The notes: a model not told the origin generated them from the letters alone. Shown: positions 34,150-43,215, numbered from the stretch's first letter. The stretch: DNA of 47,891 bases from DATGUA01 sp035301545 (GCA_035301545.1 DATGUA010000055.1:1-47891); one strand, 5' to 3'. A program made the numbers and translations.

Positions 34150-34191
34150 GATCTTATTATTCCCTACGAAGATCTTATTATTCCCTACGAA
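34150..34191. repeat. 21-bp perfect tandem repeat upstream of the symporter promoter
   Basis: Two exact copies (34150-34170 and 34171-34191) of a 21-bp unit that contains the dyad TTC-CCTAC-GAA. The nearer copy ends 16 bp upstream of the -35 hexamer, the place where an activator would bind. The 21-bp period is two helical turns, so bound proteins would lie on the same face. Confidence 0.85.
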
Positions 34192-34250
34192 AGATATATA
34201 GCATATTTAATAATTTGTATTATACTAAAGAAAGATTATTTGGCCACTAT

Positions 34251-34290
34251 ATAAAATAGCTAAGTTAGTTTTTTAACTTAGCTATTTTAT
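34251..34290 (-). terminator. Probable terminator of ridA
   Basis: Arms of 17 nt (ATAAAATAGCTAAGTTA and its complement) surround a 6-nt loop. The trailing T-rich part lies inside the 3' arm, with no separate long U-tract, so efficiency is uncertain. Confidence 0.65.
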
Positions 34291-34313
34291 ACAGTTTATT
34301 TTTTCTTATTCCA

Positions 34314-34694
34314 TTATGATCTTTTAGCTATTATCTCAATTTCTACGTCAGCACCTAGTGGTAATTCTAATACAGCTACACAAGTTCTAGCAGGATATGG
34401 TTCTGTAAAGTATTCCTCATATACCTTATTCATTTCTGAAAAATGTTTCATACCTGTTAAGAATACATTTACCTTGACTACATCATCTGAGCTTAGATTA
34501 GCAGATTTTAAGACATTAAACAAAGAATCAAAACATTCTTTAGTCTGTTCTCCTATATTTAAATCCTTATCCTCTTTTCCTGTAACATTTTTTGCTGTTT
34601 GTCCTGCTAAAAATACATAATCCCCAGCATCTACAGCGTGGGAATAAGGCCCTGACACACTTGCTCTTTTAGTATTATATGTTTTCCTAGACAT
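34314..34694 (-). CDS. ridA: RidA-family enamine/imine deaminase
   Basis: A 126-residue Rid protein. The family hydrolyses reactive 2-aminoacrylate-derived enamines and imines, protecting PLP enzymes. The N-terminal GPYSHAVDAGDYVFLAGQ and the catalytic Arg in YPARTCVAV are present, as is the closing EIEIIA. ATG at 34694 with AGGAG 7 nt upstream is chosen over an in-frame start 51 nt upstream inside upp. It ends just short of the symporter region. Members of this family also act in pyrimidine or other nitrogen catabolism, so the exact substrate is open. Confidence 0.88.
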   Translation of the reverse strand: MSRKTYNTKRASVSGPYSHAVDAGDYVFLAGQTAKNVTGKEDKDLNIGEQTKECFDSLFNVLKSANLSSDDVVKVNVFLTGMKHFSEMNKVYEEYFTEPYPARTCVAVLELPLGADVEIEIIAKRS

Positions 34695-34713
34695 CTTCTT
34701 TCTCCTATAATTC

Positions 34714-35343
34714 TTACTTGGTACCAAACAATCTATCACCAGCATCTCCTAATCCTGGCACAATATATGCGTCTTCATTAAGTTTTTCATCAATATTAGC
34801 TAAGTATATATCTACATCTGGATGAGCATCTTGTATTACCTTTAGTCCTTCTGGTGCAGCTATTAAACAAACTAGTTTAATATTATTAGCACCTCTCTCT
34901 TTTAAAGCCTTAATAGCAGCAATTACTGATCCACCTGTTGCTATCATAGGATCTAAAACTATTAACTTTCTCTCATCTATATCTTGTGGTAATTTACAAT
35001 AGTATTCTATAGGTTCAAATGTTTCTGGATCTCTATAAAGACCTACATGTCCTACCTTTGCGGCTGGTAATAGGCTCAACATGCCTTCTACCATTCCTAA
35101 ACCTGCCCTTAATATTGGAACCAGTCCTAATTTTTTCCCTGCAAGCACTTCTGAATTCATTTTTGTCATAGGAGTCTCTATTTCAATTTCTTCTAATTCC
35201 ATATCTCTAGTCACTTCATATGCCATTAACATAGATACTTCTGATACTAGTTCTTTAAATTCTTTCGCTCCTGTCCTTTTATCTCTAATATATGTTAATT
35301 TATGTTTTATTAGAGGATGGTCTAGTACAGTAACTTTACCCAT
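34714..35343 (-). CDS. upp: Uracil phosphoribosyltransferase
   Basis: Salvages uracil with PRPP to UMP. It has 209 residues. PRPP-binding VLDPMIATGGSVIAAI, the PILRAGLGMVEGM segment, and the C-terminal uracil site YIVPGLGDAGDRLFGTK are intact. ATG at 35343 is preferred, with AGGGTG about 8 nt upstream. Next to rpiB, it occupies its ancestral place, but the atp operon that normally follows has been pushed away by the ureide insertion. Confidence 0.97.
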   Translation of the reverse strand: MGKVTVLDHPLIKHKLTYIRDKRTGAKEFKELVSEVSMLMAYEVTRDMELEEIEIETPMTKMNSEVLAGKKLGLVPILRAGLGMVEGMLSLLPAAKVGHVGLYRDPETFEPIEYYCKLPQDIDERKLIVLDPMIATGGSVIAAIKALKERGANNIKLVCLIAAPEGLKVIQDAHPDVDIYLANIDEKLNEDAYIVPGLGDAGDRLFGTK

Positions 35344-35392
35344 AATCAAAACACCCTTTCATATAAATTTTCCTTTTAAATTATATCACAAA

Positions 35393-35830
35393 TCAGCAAT
35401 TAATTTTATCTAATTTTTCTGTTCTTCTCAAATGACGCTCTCCTTCAAACTCACCTTCTATAAATGTATCTACTATATCTAAAGCTAAAACTGATCCAGT
35501 TATACGTCCTCCTAAAGCTAATACATTAGCGTCATTATGAGCCCTACTTAATTTAGCAGAGAAACTATCACTACATAAAGCACATCTTATCCCCTTTACT
35601 TTATTTGCTGCTATAGATATTCCTATCCCTGAACCACAGATAACTATTCCTCTATCTACTTCTTTATCTGCCACAGCCCGTCCCACTGCCTCTCCATAAT
35701 CAGGATAATCTACAGATTCAGTAGAATTAGTCCCATAATCTATATATTCTATATCTTTTTCTTTTAGATGTTTTTTTATCTCTTCCTTTAATTCAAATCC
35801 ACCATGATCACTACCAATTCCTATTTTCAT
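35393..35830 (-). CDS. rpiB: Ribose-5-phosphate isomerase B
   Basis: Interconverts ribose 5-phosphate and ribulose 5-phosphate. It has 145 residues. The family motifs GSDHGGFELKE, GIVICGSGIGISIAANK and SRAHNDANVLALGGR are present. It lies between ywlE and upp, feeding PRPP and nucleotide synthesis. Confidence 0.96.
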   Translation of the reverse strand: MKIGIGSDHGGFELKEEIKKHLKEKDIEYIDYGTNSTESVDYPDYGEAVGRAVADKEVDRGIVICGSGIGISIAANKVKGIRCALCSDSFSAKLSRAHNDANVLALGGRITGSVLALDIVDTFIEGEFEGERHLRRTEKLDKINC

Positions 35831-35924
35831 ATTTATCCACCTTTCAAGTTTATTGTTTTTTGCTGTCTTTCTAATAACTTTAAAAAATATATTTCAATCT
35901 GCTACTTAACTAAAACAAGCTTAA

Positions 35925-36365
35925 TTATTCCTGTAATTTCCTAATTATCTCACTTATAGCTTTATATATCTCATCTCTAGCTCTATCATAATCTGATTTA
36001 CTTCCTCCGAAAGGGTCTGCAATATCTTTATCTATATTAAAGGCATATTCATTTAAAAGAAACACTTTATTATTTATATCTGGAAACCTTAGGACTAGAT
36101 TATCTTTATGACCTTTAGACATAGTTAAAATTATATCTGACTCTATGATTAAATCTTCATTTATAGAATTTGATCTATATTCAGATATATCTATATCCAT
36201 ATCTCTTAAAGACCTTATAGAATTATCTGCAACTGGTCCACCATCTAATGCAAATATTCCTGCAGACTTAACCTTTACATCCATATCTTTAACTAAATCT
36301 TTCATTATGCCTTCAGCCATAGGACTTCTACAAGTATTTCCAGTACAAATAAATAATATATTCAA
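35925..36365 (-). CDS. ywlE: Low-molecular-weight protein phosphatase, probable arginine phosphatase YwlE
   Basis: A 146-residue phosphatase with the P-loop CTGNTCRS near residue 7 and the general-acid segment DPFGGS. The Thr in the loop (where tyrosine phosphatases carry Ile or a bulky residue) is the feature linked to phosphoarginine specificity in YwlE. It ends the sua5-ywlE pair, with 12 nt between them, the same pairing as in Bacillus. Possible targets are McsB-marked proteins elsewhere in the genome. Confidence 0.9.
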   Translation of the reverse strand: MNILFICTGNTCRSPMAEGIMKDLVKDMDVKVKSAGIFALDGGPVADNSIRSLRDMDIDISEYRSNSINEDLIIESDIILTMSKGHKDNLVLRFPDINNKVFLLNEYAFNIDKDIADPFGGSKSDYDRARDEIYKAISEIIRKLQE

Positions 36366-36377
36366 ATCTTTCCCTCC

Positions 36378-37421
36378 TTAAACATGAACTATCTTTCCAT
36401 CTGCAGCTTTAGTCAATCTATTCATAATAGCCATACCTATATTATCAATATCTATACCTTCTGCTAATATTAAATCAATATTCATTTTATCTATTTCTCT
36501 AATTACTGTAAATATATTGGAGGCTACAGTATTTGGTTTATTCCTAGATCCTGAAACTAATACTACACCTTTATTATATCTATCTTTTGTTTCCTCAGTA
36601 GCTATAATTCCTATTCTCTTTCCCTGTAAAATACTTTCTTCTGCTTGTAAATTTATTTTCTCTACTATTCTATCTATATCTCCTGTAAATAATAACATTT
36701 CAGCTTCAGGAGCATAGTGTTTATATTTTTGTCCTGGAGATTTTGGTTGTACATCTATATTTATAATATTCTCATCTTGTACAATACTTGGAATTATATC
36801 TCTTAATTCCTCTAAAGTAACTCCTCCTGGCCTTAGAATTCTAGGAATATTAGTAGATAAATCTAATACTGTTGATTCTAAACCTACTTCTGTACTACCT
36901 CCATCTATTATTAATGGTATCTTTCCCATCATATCTTGAATTACATGATTTGCTTTAGTAGGACTAGGCTTCCCTGATGTATTAGCTGATGGTGCTGCAA
37001 TAGGAAATTCTGATTGTGTAATAAGTTCTAATGCAATAGGATGATTAGGCATTCTAACAGCTACTGTGTCTAATCCACCTGTTATTATATCTGGAACTAT
37101 TCTACCCTTTTTAAATATAATAGTCAAAGGCCCTGGCCAAAATCTTTTTATTAATATTTCTGCTACCTCTGGGATTTCTCTCACTAAAGTTTTTAATTGA
37201 TTTTTATTACTTATATGAAGTATTAAAGGATTATCACTAGGTCTTCCTTTAGCTTTATATATCTTTTTTACAGCATCTGAATTTAGTCCATTGGCTCCTA
37301 ATCCATATACAGTTTCTGTGGGAAATGATACTATATCTCCATCTTTCAACAATTTAACAGCTTTATCTATAAGCCTCATGTTTATATACTTTTGATCTAT
37401 TTTTATTATTTCAGTTTCCAT
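36378..37421 (-). CDS. Threonylcarbamoyl-AMP synthase, Sua5/YwlC type
   Basis: Makes threonylcarbamoyl-AMP from threonine, bicarbonate and ATP for the t6A modification of tRNAs. The N-terminal YrdC domain (GDIVSFPTETVYGLGAN, KGRPSDNPLILHI, PIAAPSANTSGKPSPT) is followed by a C-terminal Sua5 domain (SPGQKYKHYAPEAEM). It has 347 residues, the long Sua5 form. ATG at 37421 follows GAGGG. It is the gene after prfA. Confidence 0.95.
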   Translation of the reverse strand: METEIIKIDQKYINMRLIDKAVKLLKDGDIVSFPTETVYGLGANGLNSDAVKKIYKAKGRPSDNPLILHISNKNQLKTLVREIPEVAEILIKRFWPGPLTIIFKKGRIVPDIITGGLDTVAVRMPNHPIALELITQSEFPIAAPSANTSGKPSPTKANHVIQDMMGKIPLIIDGGSTEVGLESTVLDLSTNIPRILRPGGVTLEELRDIIPSIVQDENIINIDVQPKSPGQKYKHYAPEAEMLLFTGDIDRIVEKINLQAEESILQGKRIGIIATEETKDRYNKGVVLVSGSRNKPNTVASNIFTVIREIDKMNIDLILAEGIDIDNIGMAIMNRLTKAADGKIVHV

Positions 37422-37478
37422 AATTATACCCTCTTTTATATAAAAATAGAGAGGTTGCCCCCTCCTTTATTGTTAATA

Positions 37479-38540
37479 TTAGTTCTTCATTTTTTCTGCT
37501 TGATCTGTTGTAACTAAAGCATCTATTACTTCATCTAAATCACCATTTAACAGATCTTCAAATCTGTGTACAGTTAGATTAATTCTATGATCTGTAACTC
37601 TTCCTTGTGGATAATTATAGGTTCTAATTCTTTCAGATCTATCACCTGTTCCTACTTGACCTTTTCTTTCTTGAGCAATTTCTGCTTCTTGCTCACTTAT
37701 CATCATATCAAAAACTCTAGTTTTTAATATTTTCATTGCTTGCTGTCTGTTTTTAATTTGACTTTTTTCATCTTGGCAAGATACTACTATCCCTGTAGGT
37801 AAATGAGTAATTCTAACTGCAGAGTCTGTCATATTCACATGTTGTCCACCTGCACCAGATGCTCTATAAGTATCTATTTTTAAATCATTTTGACTAATTT
37901 CAACATCTACATCTTCTGCTTCTGGTAATACAGCTACAGTTGCTGTAGAAGTGTGGATTCTACCACTTGATTCTGTCTCTGGTACTCTTTGAACTCTATG
38001 AACTCCAGATTCATATTTTAATCTACTATATGCACCTTCACCTTTAATCATAAATACAATTTCTTTATATCCACCTATCCCTGTGCCATTAGAACTCATA
38101 ATTTCTATTTTCCAGTTATTTTTTTCTGAATACATAGAATACATTCTAAAAAGAACTCCAGCAAATAAAGCTGCTTCTTCCCCACCTGCTCCTGCTCTTA
38201 TCTCTACAATTACATTCTTGTGATCATTAGGATCTTTAGGTATTAGAAGTATTTTTAATTCTTCTTCTAAATCTGCTATAGATTCTTCTAATTCATTAAT
38301 TTCTTCTCTTACCATTTCTCGCATATCTTCATCTAAATCGTCATCAAAAAGCTCTTTAGCTCCATCTAATTCCTCTATTAATTCCTTATACTTCCTATAT
38401 TTCATAACAATAGGTTCTACTTCTGCATGCTCTTTCATAACATTTTGATATTCCTTCATATCATTAAGTAAGTCTGGATCAAGCATTCTTTCAGTTAATT
38501 CTTTGTATTTCTGTTCTACAAAATCTAATTTCTCTAACAT
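37479..38540 (-). CDS. prfA: Peptide chain release factor 1
   Basis: Reads UAA and UAG and triggers release of the finished peptide. The catalytic GAGGQHVN and the RF1-type P-x-T codon-recognition motif (PET in RVPETESSGRIHTS) are present. It has 353 residues. ATG at 38540 has GGAGG upstream. It normally lies next to prmC, which methylates its GGQ glutamine; here two transporter genes separate them. Confidence 0.97.
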   Translation of the reverse strand: MLEKLDFVEQKYKELTERMLDPDLLNDMKEYQNVMKEHAEVEPIVMKYRKYKELIEELDGAKELFDDDLDEDMREMVREEINELEESIADLEEELKILLIPKDPNDHKNVIVEIRAGAGGEEAALFAGVLFRMYSMYSEKNNWKIEIMSSNGTGIGGYKEIVFMIKGEGAYSRLKYESGVHRVQRVPETESSGRIHTSTATVAVLPEAEDVDVEISQNDLKIDTYRASGAGGQHVNMTDSAVRITHLPTGIVVSCQDEKSQIKNRQQAMKILKTRVFDMMISEQEAEIAQERKGQVGTGDRSERIRTYNYPQGRVTDHRINLTVHRFEDLLNGDLDEVIDALVTTDQAEKMKN

Positions 38541-38574
38541 AATAAACCTCCATTAAATCTCTGAGAATTCAATA

Positions 38575-39126
38575 TTATTCTTCATCCCATTCTTCATTAT
38601 CTCCTTTTAATTTGTTGGCAATTACCGATATTAATGCAGCTAGGATAATTATAAATACTGGATTTATATTTAAAAACACTATTATCAGGGCAACTATAAG
38701 AGCTACACCTAATCCTAAATAAGAAAACCTTGATTTGTAAACTAAATTAAATACTGTAGAAAATATTAAGGCTACTACTGCAGGTCTAATACCTAAAAAC
38801 ACCTTTTCTACAATTTCTAATTCTATAAATTGGTAAAAAAACTTTGCAATTAATAATATAATAATAAATGAAGGCAATACAGCCCCTAAAGTAGCAATTA
38901 TCGCTCCTGTTACTCCTTTTATTTGATATCCTACAAATATACTAGAATTTACTGCTATTGGTCCTGGAGAGGATTGTGCTATAGAAATAGTATCTAAAAA
39001 GTTTTCTTCTTCTACCCAATGCCTCTTTTCTACTACCTCTTGTTGTATAATAGGAATCATAGCAAAACCTCCACCAAAGGTAAAAGCTCCTATTTTAAAG
39101 AAAGTTAAAAACATTTCCCATAACAT
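38575..39126 (-). CDS. Chromate transporter family protein (short form)
   Basis: A 183-residue single-domain CHR-family membrane protein with about six helices. The family patterns FKIGAFTFGGGFAMIP and SPGPIAVNSSIFVG occur in the first half. Short CHR proteins work in pairs, and its partner is the next gene. They export chromate or move related oxyanions such as sulfate. The substrate here is not evident. It lies between prmC and prfA, and ATG at 39126 follows GGAGG. Confidence 0.9.
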   Translation of the reverse strand: MLWEMFLTFFKIGAFTFGGGFAMIPIIQQEVVEKRHWVEEENFLDTISIAQSSPGPIAVNSSIFVGYQIKGVTGAIIATLGAVLPSFIIILLIAKFFYQFIELEIVEKVFLGIRPAVVALIFSTVFNLVYKSRFSYLGLGVALIVALIIVFLNINPVFIIILAALISVIANKLKGDNEEWDEE

Positions 39127-39138
39127 ATGATTGCCTCC

Positions 39139-39660
39139 TTAATAAAGCACTACTCCTAAAACTCCTGCCAATACTATTCCCCATATAGGGTTGAACTTCT
39201 TAAAAGATACTAAATAAAATAATAATGCACCAATTAAAACTGATTTATAATCTAAAAAGCTGGTCTGAGCTACAGTAACTCCAGCTGCAGCTATAAGTCC
39301 TAATACTACAGGTCTTATCCCTTGGAATATCCAATCTACATAAGGAGAATTTTTAAACTTATTAAGGGATATAAATATTAAGCTTATAACTATAAAAGAT
39401 GGAAGTATTACAGCAAATGTTGCTACAGCTGCTCCTGGTATTCCTGCAACCTTATGTCCTAAAAATGTTGCAGAATTAACTGCTATTGGTCCTGGAGTCA
39501 TTTCAGATATTGCAAATATATCTACAAATTCAGTAGTATTCATCCACTGGTGTGTCTCGATTACTTCTTTCTCTAAGAGAGGAAGCATAGCATATCCTCC
39601 TCCAAAACTAAAAGCTCCTATTTTAAAAAAAGACAAAAATAGCTGTATAAATATCCCCAT
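39139..39660 (-). CDS. Chromate transporter family protein (short form)
   Basis: A 173-residue CHR protein, paired with the one 12 nt downstream. FKIGAFSFGGGYAMLPLLEKEV and TPGPIAVNSATFLGH are the family motifs. The two halves together should form one antiparallel transporter. ATG at 39660. Confidence 0.9.
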   Translation of the reverse strand: MGIFIQLFLSFFKIGAFSFGGGYAMLPLLEKEVIETHQWMNTTEFVDIFAISEMTPGPIAVNSATFLGHKVAGIPGAAVATFAVILPSFIVISLIFISLNKFKNSPYVDWIFQGIRPVVLGLIAAAGVTVAQTSFLDYKSVLIGALLFYLVSFKKFNPIWGIVLAGVLGVVLY

Positions 39661-39673
39661 ATAAATCTCTCCC

Positions 39674-40537
39674 CTACGACTTAAGACCTAGAATTATTCT
39701 ATCATGTTTTTGTAAATCCTTTATAATAGCAATATTACTATATCCTTCCTTTACTAAAATATCATTTACATCTTCCCCTTGATCATAGCCTATTTCATAT
39801 ATTAACATGCCTCTAGAATTAAGATATCTTTTTGATTCTTTACTAATTTTTCTATAAAAATCTAATCCATCTTTCCCTCCATCTAAAGCTAATTTCGGTT
39901 CAAACCCTTTTACTTCTTTCTGGAGTGTATTAATATTTGTAGATTTAATATAAGGTGGATTAGAAATAATAATATCAAACTTTTTATTTATATCTTCTGA
40001 TTTTAAGGCTTCAAACAAATCTCCTTGTATAAAATTTACATTTTTTACTCTAAGATTTTCTTTATTAATGTTTGCCACCTTAATAGGTATATATCCAATA
40101 TCCGTTCCGATTACACGAATATTTGGAAATTCTTTTGCTATACTTAAAGATATAGCTCCACTTCCTACACCTATATCTAAGATATTAATATTTTTTTCTT
40201 TATAATTATTGTTAATATAATCTATTATATATTCAACCATAATTTCCGTTTCTGATCTTGGAATAAGAACCCCCTCTTCTACATAAAAATTTAGTCCCAT
40301 AAATTCCTGTTCATTCAGTAAATATTGAAGAGGATATCCTTTCTTTCTTTCTTTCATAATAAATATAAATCTTTCTTCTATAACCTTATCTATCTTCATA
40401 TCTAAATGGGTGTGTATATAGCTATTATCAACATTTAATAAATTTGATAAGACCCATATAGGCTCTAGATTAGGACTAGAATATTTATTATATTTAATTA
40501 AATCCCTTCCCTTTTTTAATAATTCCTTTATTTCCAA
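39674..40537 (-). CDS. prmC: Release-factor glutamine methyltransferase
   Basis: Methylates the GGQ glutamine of release factors with SAM. It has 287 residues. The PrmC N-terminal helical domain precedes a Rossmann domain with DIGVGSGAISLS and the catalytic NPPYIKS. The start is TTG at 40537 with GGAG 7 nt upstream, overlapping the last 10 nt of the yqhQ frame, so the two are translationally coupled. Confidence 0.95.
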   Translation of the reverse strand: MEIKELLKKGRDLIKYNKYSSPNLEPIWVLSNLLNVDNSYIHTHLDMKIDKVIEERFIFIMKERKKGYPLQYLLNEQEFMGLNFYVEEGVLIPRSETEIMVEYIIDYINNNYKEKNINILDIGVGSGAISLSIAKEFPNIRVIGTDIGYIPIKVANINKENLRVKNVNFIQGDLFEALKSEDINKKFDIIISNPPYIKSTNINTLQKEVKGFEPKLALDGGKDGLDFYRKISKESKRYLNSRGMLIYEIGYDQGEDVNDILVKEGYSNIAIIKDLQKHDRIILGLKS

Positions 40538-41478
40538 AGATCTTCTCCTTTATCTTCTGGTATTACAGGTGATAAAGCTTCAATAGCTACTTGAATTTGT
40601 TCCTCATCTGGTTCTCTTACAGTTGCTAGTTTCTGTACCATTAATCCTGGATAAGATATAATGTATGATAATTTAGAATCACTTTTCCCTATAATCCTAT
40701 TTATTTCATATGATATCCCTGCAATTACCGGAAACATAGCTATTCTAATAATTACTCTTTCTAATGGATTAGGCCATCCAAAAAATGATAATACAAATAT
40801 AGAAATTATCATAACCATAAATAAAAAACTTGTTCCACATCTAGGATGTAGTATAGGATATTTTTTAATATTTTCCACTGTTAATTCTTCATTATGTTCA
40901 TAACAATGGATAGACTTATGTTCAGCTCCATGATATTCAAATACTCTTTTTATATCATCTAGTTTAGAAATCCATATTACATATACAAAAAATATACTCA
41001 CTCTTATTAATCCTTCAATTAAATTTAAGATTATATGATTATTTACCAAATTTTTAAATATACTAGTTAAGAAACTTGGTAAAACCATGAATATTCCTAC
41101 AGATAATAGTATAGAGATTAATACTGTAAAACCCATCTCTACATCTTCTGATTTATCTTTAAATACCTTTTCAGTCCATGTTTCATCTTGGTCCTCTATA
41201 TCATCTTCGTAAAAATTAGCTGAATACATTAAAGCCTTAGTACCTATAAGCATAGACTCTATTAAAGATACTACACCTCTAATTAAAGGTAGTCCTAATA
41301 CCTTATATTTCTTGGTTACAGAATTTATTTCATCAACTTTTAATTCAATTTCATAATCTGGTTTTCTAACTGCCATAGATATTTTCTTAGGGCCTCTCAT
41401 CATAACTCCTTCAATTAAAGCTTGCCCACCTATAGTAGTTTTATGTTTAGCTTTTATATTCGAATTTTTGATTTCCAT
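40528..41478 (-). CDS. YqhQ-family membrane protein (DUF1385)
   Basis: A protein of about 316 residues with IGGQALIEGVMMRGP at the N-terminus, the hallmark of DUF1385/YqhQ proteins, and several membrane helices. The function is unknown; it often lies by rpmE and prmC in Firmicutes, as here. ATG at 41478 has only a weak ribosome-binding site. An in-frame TTG at 41490 is the alternative. It follows rpmE after a terminator. Confidence 0.88.
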   Translation of the reverse strand: MEIKNSNIKAKHKTTIGGQALIEGVMMRGPKKISMAVRKPDYEIELKVDEINSVTKKYKVLGLPLIRGVVSLIESMLIGTKALMYSANFYEDDIEDQDETWTEKVFKDKSEDVEMGFTVLISILLSVGIFMVLPSFLTSIFKNLVNNHIILNLIEGLIRVSIFFVYVIWISKLDDIKRVFEYHGAEHKSIHCYEHNEELTVENIKKYPILHPRCGTSFLFMVMIISIFVLSFFGWPNPLERVIIRIAMFPVIAGISYEINRIIGKSDSKLSYIISYPGLMVQKLATVREPDEEQIQVAIEALSPVIPEDKGEDLWK

Positions 41479-41511
41479 TAATATTACCAACCTTCGTTAT
41501 AAAATCTCTTC

Positions 41512-41542
41512 AAAAAAAGGTTAGTGCTAATGCAACTAACCT
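41512..41542 (-). terminator. Terminator of rpmE
   Basis: Arms AGGTTAGT and ACTAACCT around a 9-nt loop, followed by seven T on the minus strand (plus 41512-41518). It lies just after the L31 stop and 34 nt before the yqhQ start. Confidence 0.92.
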
Positions 41543-41556
41543 AGTTTTCGAGATTA

Positions 41557-41757
41557 TTAATCCATATTATATTTTTTCTTAAATCTTTCTACACGTCCAC
41601 CACGTTCTGCAAATCTTTGTTCACCTGTAAAGAATGGGTGACATTCTGAACAAATTTCTACTCTAAGGTCTTCCTTTACTGAACCTGTTTTAAATGTATT
41701 TCCGCAAGCACATGTTACTGTAGCTTCTTTATATTCTGGATGAATACCTTTTTTCAT
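41557..41757 (-). CDS. rpmE: 50S ribosomal protein L31 (zinc-binding form)
   Basis: A 66-residue ribosomal protein of the large subunit. The zinc ligands C16, C18, C36 and C39 (CAC and CSEC) are present, which marks the C+ form, not the zinc-free paralogue. ATG at 41757 follows AGAGGTG; an in-frame GTG three codons earlier overlaps the ribosome-binding site. It lies between rho and yqhQ. Confidence 0.97.
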   Translation of the reverse strand: MKKGIHPEYKEATVTCACGNTFKTGSVKEDLRVEICSECHPFFTGEQRFAERGGRVERFKKKYNMD

Positions 41758-41844
41758 TTGTTTCACCTCTTTTCAATACTCTATATAAAATTTAATATTC
41801 TATCTTAACCATTAAAGTATAGCATATTCGTTTTCAAATTTCAA

Positions 41845-43194
41845 CTAAGACCATATCTTGTTCCTCATATCATTGATAAATTCATCATTAGACCTGGTTT
41901 TAATTACTTGTTCAATGAAGGTTTCAGTTATTTCCTGAGTAGGAGCATTTCCCATAGCCTTTCTCATACTCCAAAGAGTTTCAAGTTCTTTTTGACTTAG
42001 TAATAATTCTTCTTTTCTAGTTCCAGATTTATTAATATCAATAGCCGGGAATATCCTTTTCTCAGATAATCTCCTATCTAGATGTATCTCCATATTTCCT
42101 GTTCCCTTAAACTCTTCAAATATCATATCATCCATTCTACTTCCAGTTTCTATTAAAGCTGTAGCTAATATGGTCAAACTACCAGCTTCTTCAAGATTTC
42201 TAGCAGCTCCAAAAAATCGTTTTGGTCTATGAAGCGCTCCTGGATCTAATCCCCCAGATAATGTTCTACCAGATGCAGGAATTGTTAGATTATAAGCTCT
42301 TGCTAATCTAGTAATACTATCTAATAGGATTACTACATCTTTCCCATGTTCTACTAATCTCTTAGCTCTTTCTAATACTATTTCTGCTACCTTAGTATGA
42401 TTTCTAGGAAGTTCATCAAATGTTGAATATATTACATCTCCCTTAACTGATCTTTTCATATCAGTTACTTCTTCTGGTCTTTCATCTATTAATAATACTA
42501 TGATTTCTGCCTCTGGATGATTAGTAGCTATAGAATTTGCTACCATTTTAAGAAGAGTTGTCTTTCCAGCTTTAGGAGGAGATACTATTATTCCTCTTTG
42601 ACCTTTACCTATAGGTGCTACTAAATCTATCATTCTTGTAGCATAATCATTTTGAGTAGTTTCTAATTCTAGTCTTTCTCTTGGATATATTGGAGTTAAT
42701 GTATCAAAATTTGGTCTTTTATTTGCAGTCTCAGGATCCATTCCATTGACTGCCTTAATATATAATAAGGCTTTAAATTTCTCACCTGATTTTGGAGGTC
42801 TAGTAACTCCTAGGATTTTATCTCCTGTTTTAAGTCGAAATCTTCTTATCTGAGAAGGAGATATATATATATCATTGTCTCCTGATTGATAATTATCCCT
42901 TCTTAAAAAACCATATCCATCTATGTGAAGTTCTAATATACCCTCAGCCATATTTATATTATCTAATTGTTCAATTTCTTCTGTAGCTTTATCTGATAAA
43001 TCATCTATATCAAATTTTGAAATATCAAGCTTGTTTTTATTATTATTATTAAGTTTTAATTCTTCAGTTTTGGCTTGTAAAATTAATTCTATTAGATCTG
43101 CCTTCTTATATTTGTAAGGACTAGATATACCTTTATTTTTTGCTATAGCCCTTAAATCTATAAGCTTTACCTTTTCCAATTCATCATAATTCAA
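41845..43194 (-). CDS. rho: Transcription termination factor Rho
   Basis: RNA-dependent ATPase hexamer that ends transcription. It has 449 residues: an N-terminal helical SAP-like segment (LIDLRAIAKNKGI), an RNA-binding domain, then the P-loop PPKAGKTTLLK and VILLDSITRLARAYN. The start is TTG at 43194, with GAGGTG upstream. It sits between glpX and rpmE in its usual place. Confidence 0.98.
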   Translation of the reverse strand: MNYDELEKVKLIDLRAIAKNKGISSPYKYKKADLIELILQAKTEELKLNNNNKNKLDISKFDIDDLSDKATEEIEQLDNINMAEGILELHIDGYGFLRRDNYQSGDNDIYISPSQIRRFRLKTGDKILGVTRPPKSGEKFKALLYIKAVNGMDPETANKRPNFDTLTPIYPRERLELETTQNDYATRMIDLVAPIGKGQRGIIVSPPKAGKTTLLKMVANSIATNHPEAEIIVLLIDERPEEVTDMKRSVKGDVIYSTFDELPRNHTKVAEIVLERAKRLVEHGKDVVILLDSITRLARAYNLTIPASGRTLSGGLDPGALHRPKRFFGAARNLEEAGSLTILATALIETGSRMDDMIFEEFKGTGNMEIHLDRRLSEKRIFPAIDINKSGTRKEELLLSQKELETLWSMRKAMGNAPTQEITETFIEQVIKTRSNDEFINDMRNKIWS

Positions 43195-43215
43195 AACATC
43201 ACCTCGTACATTTCA

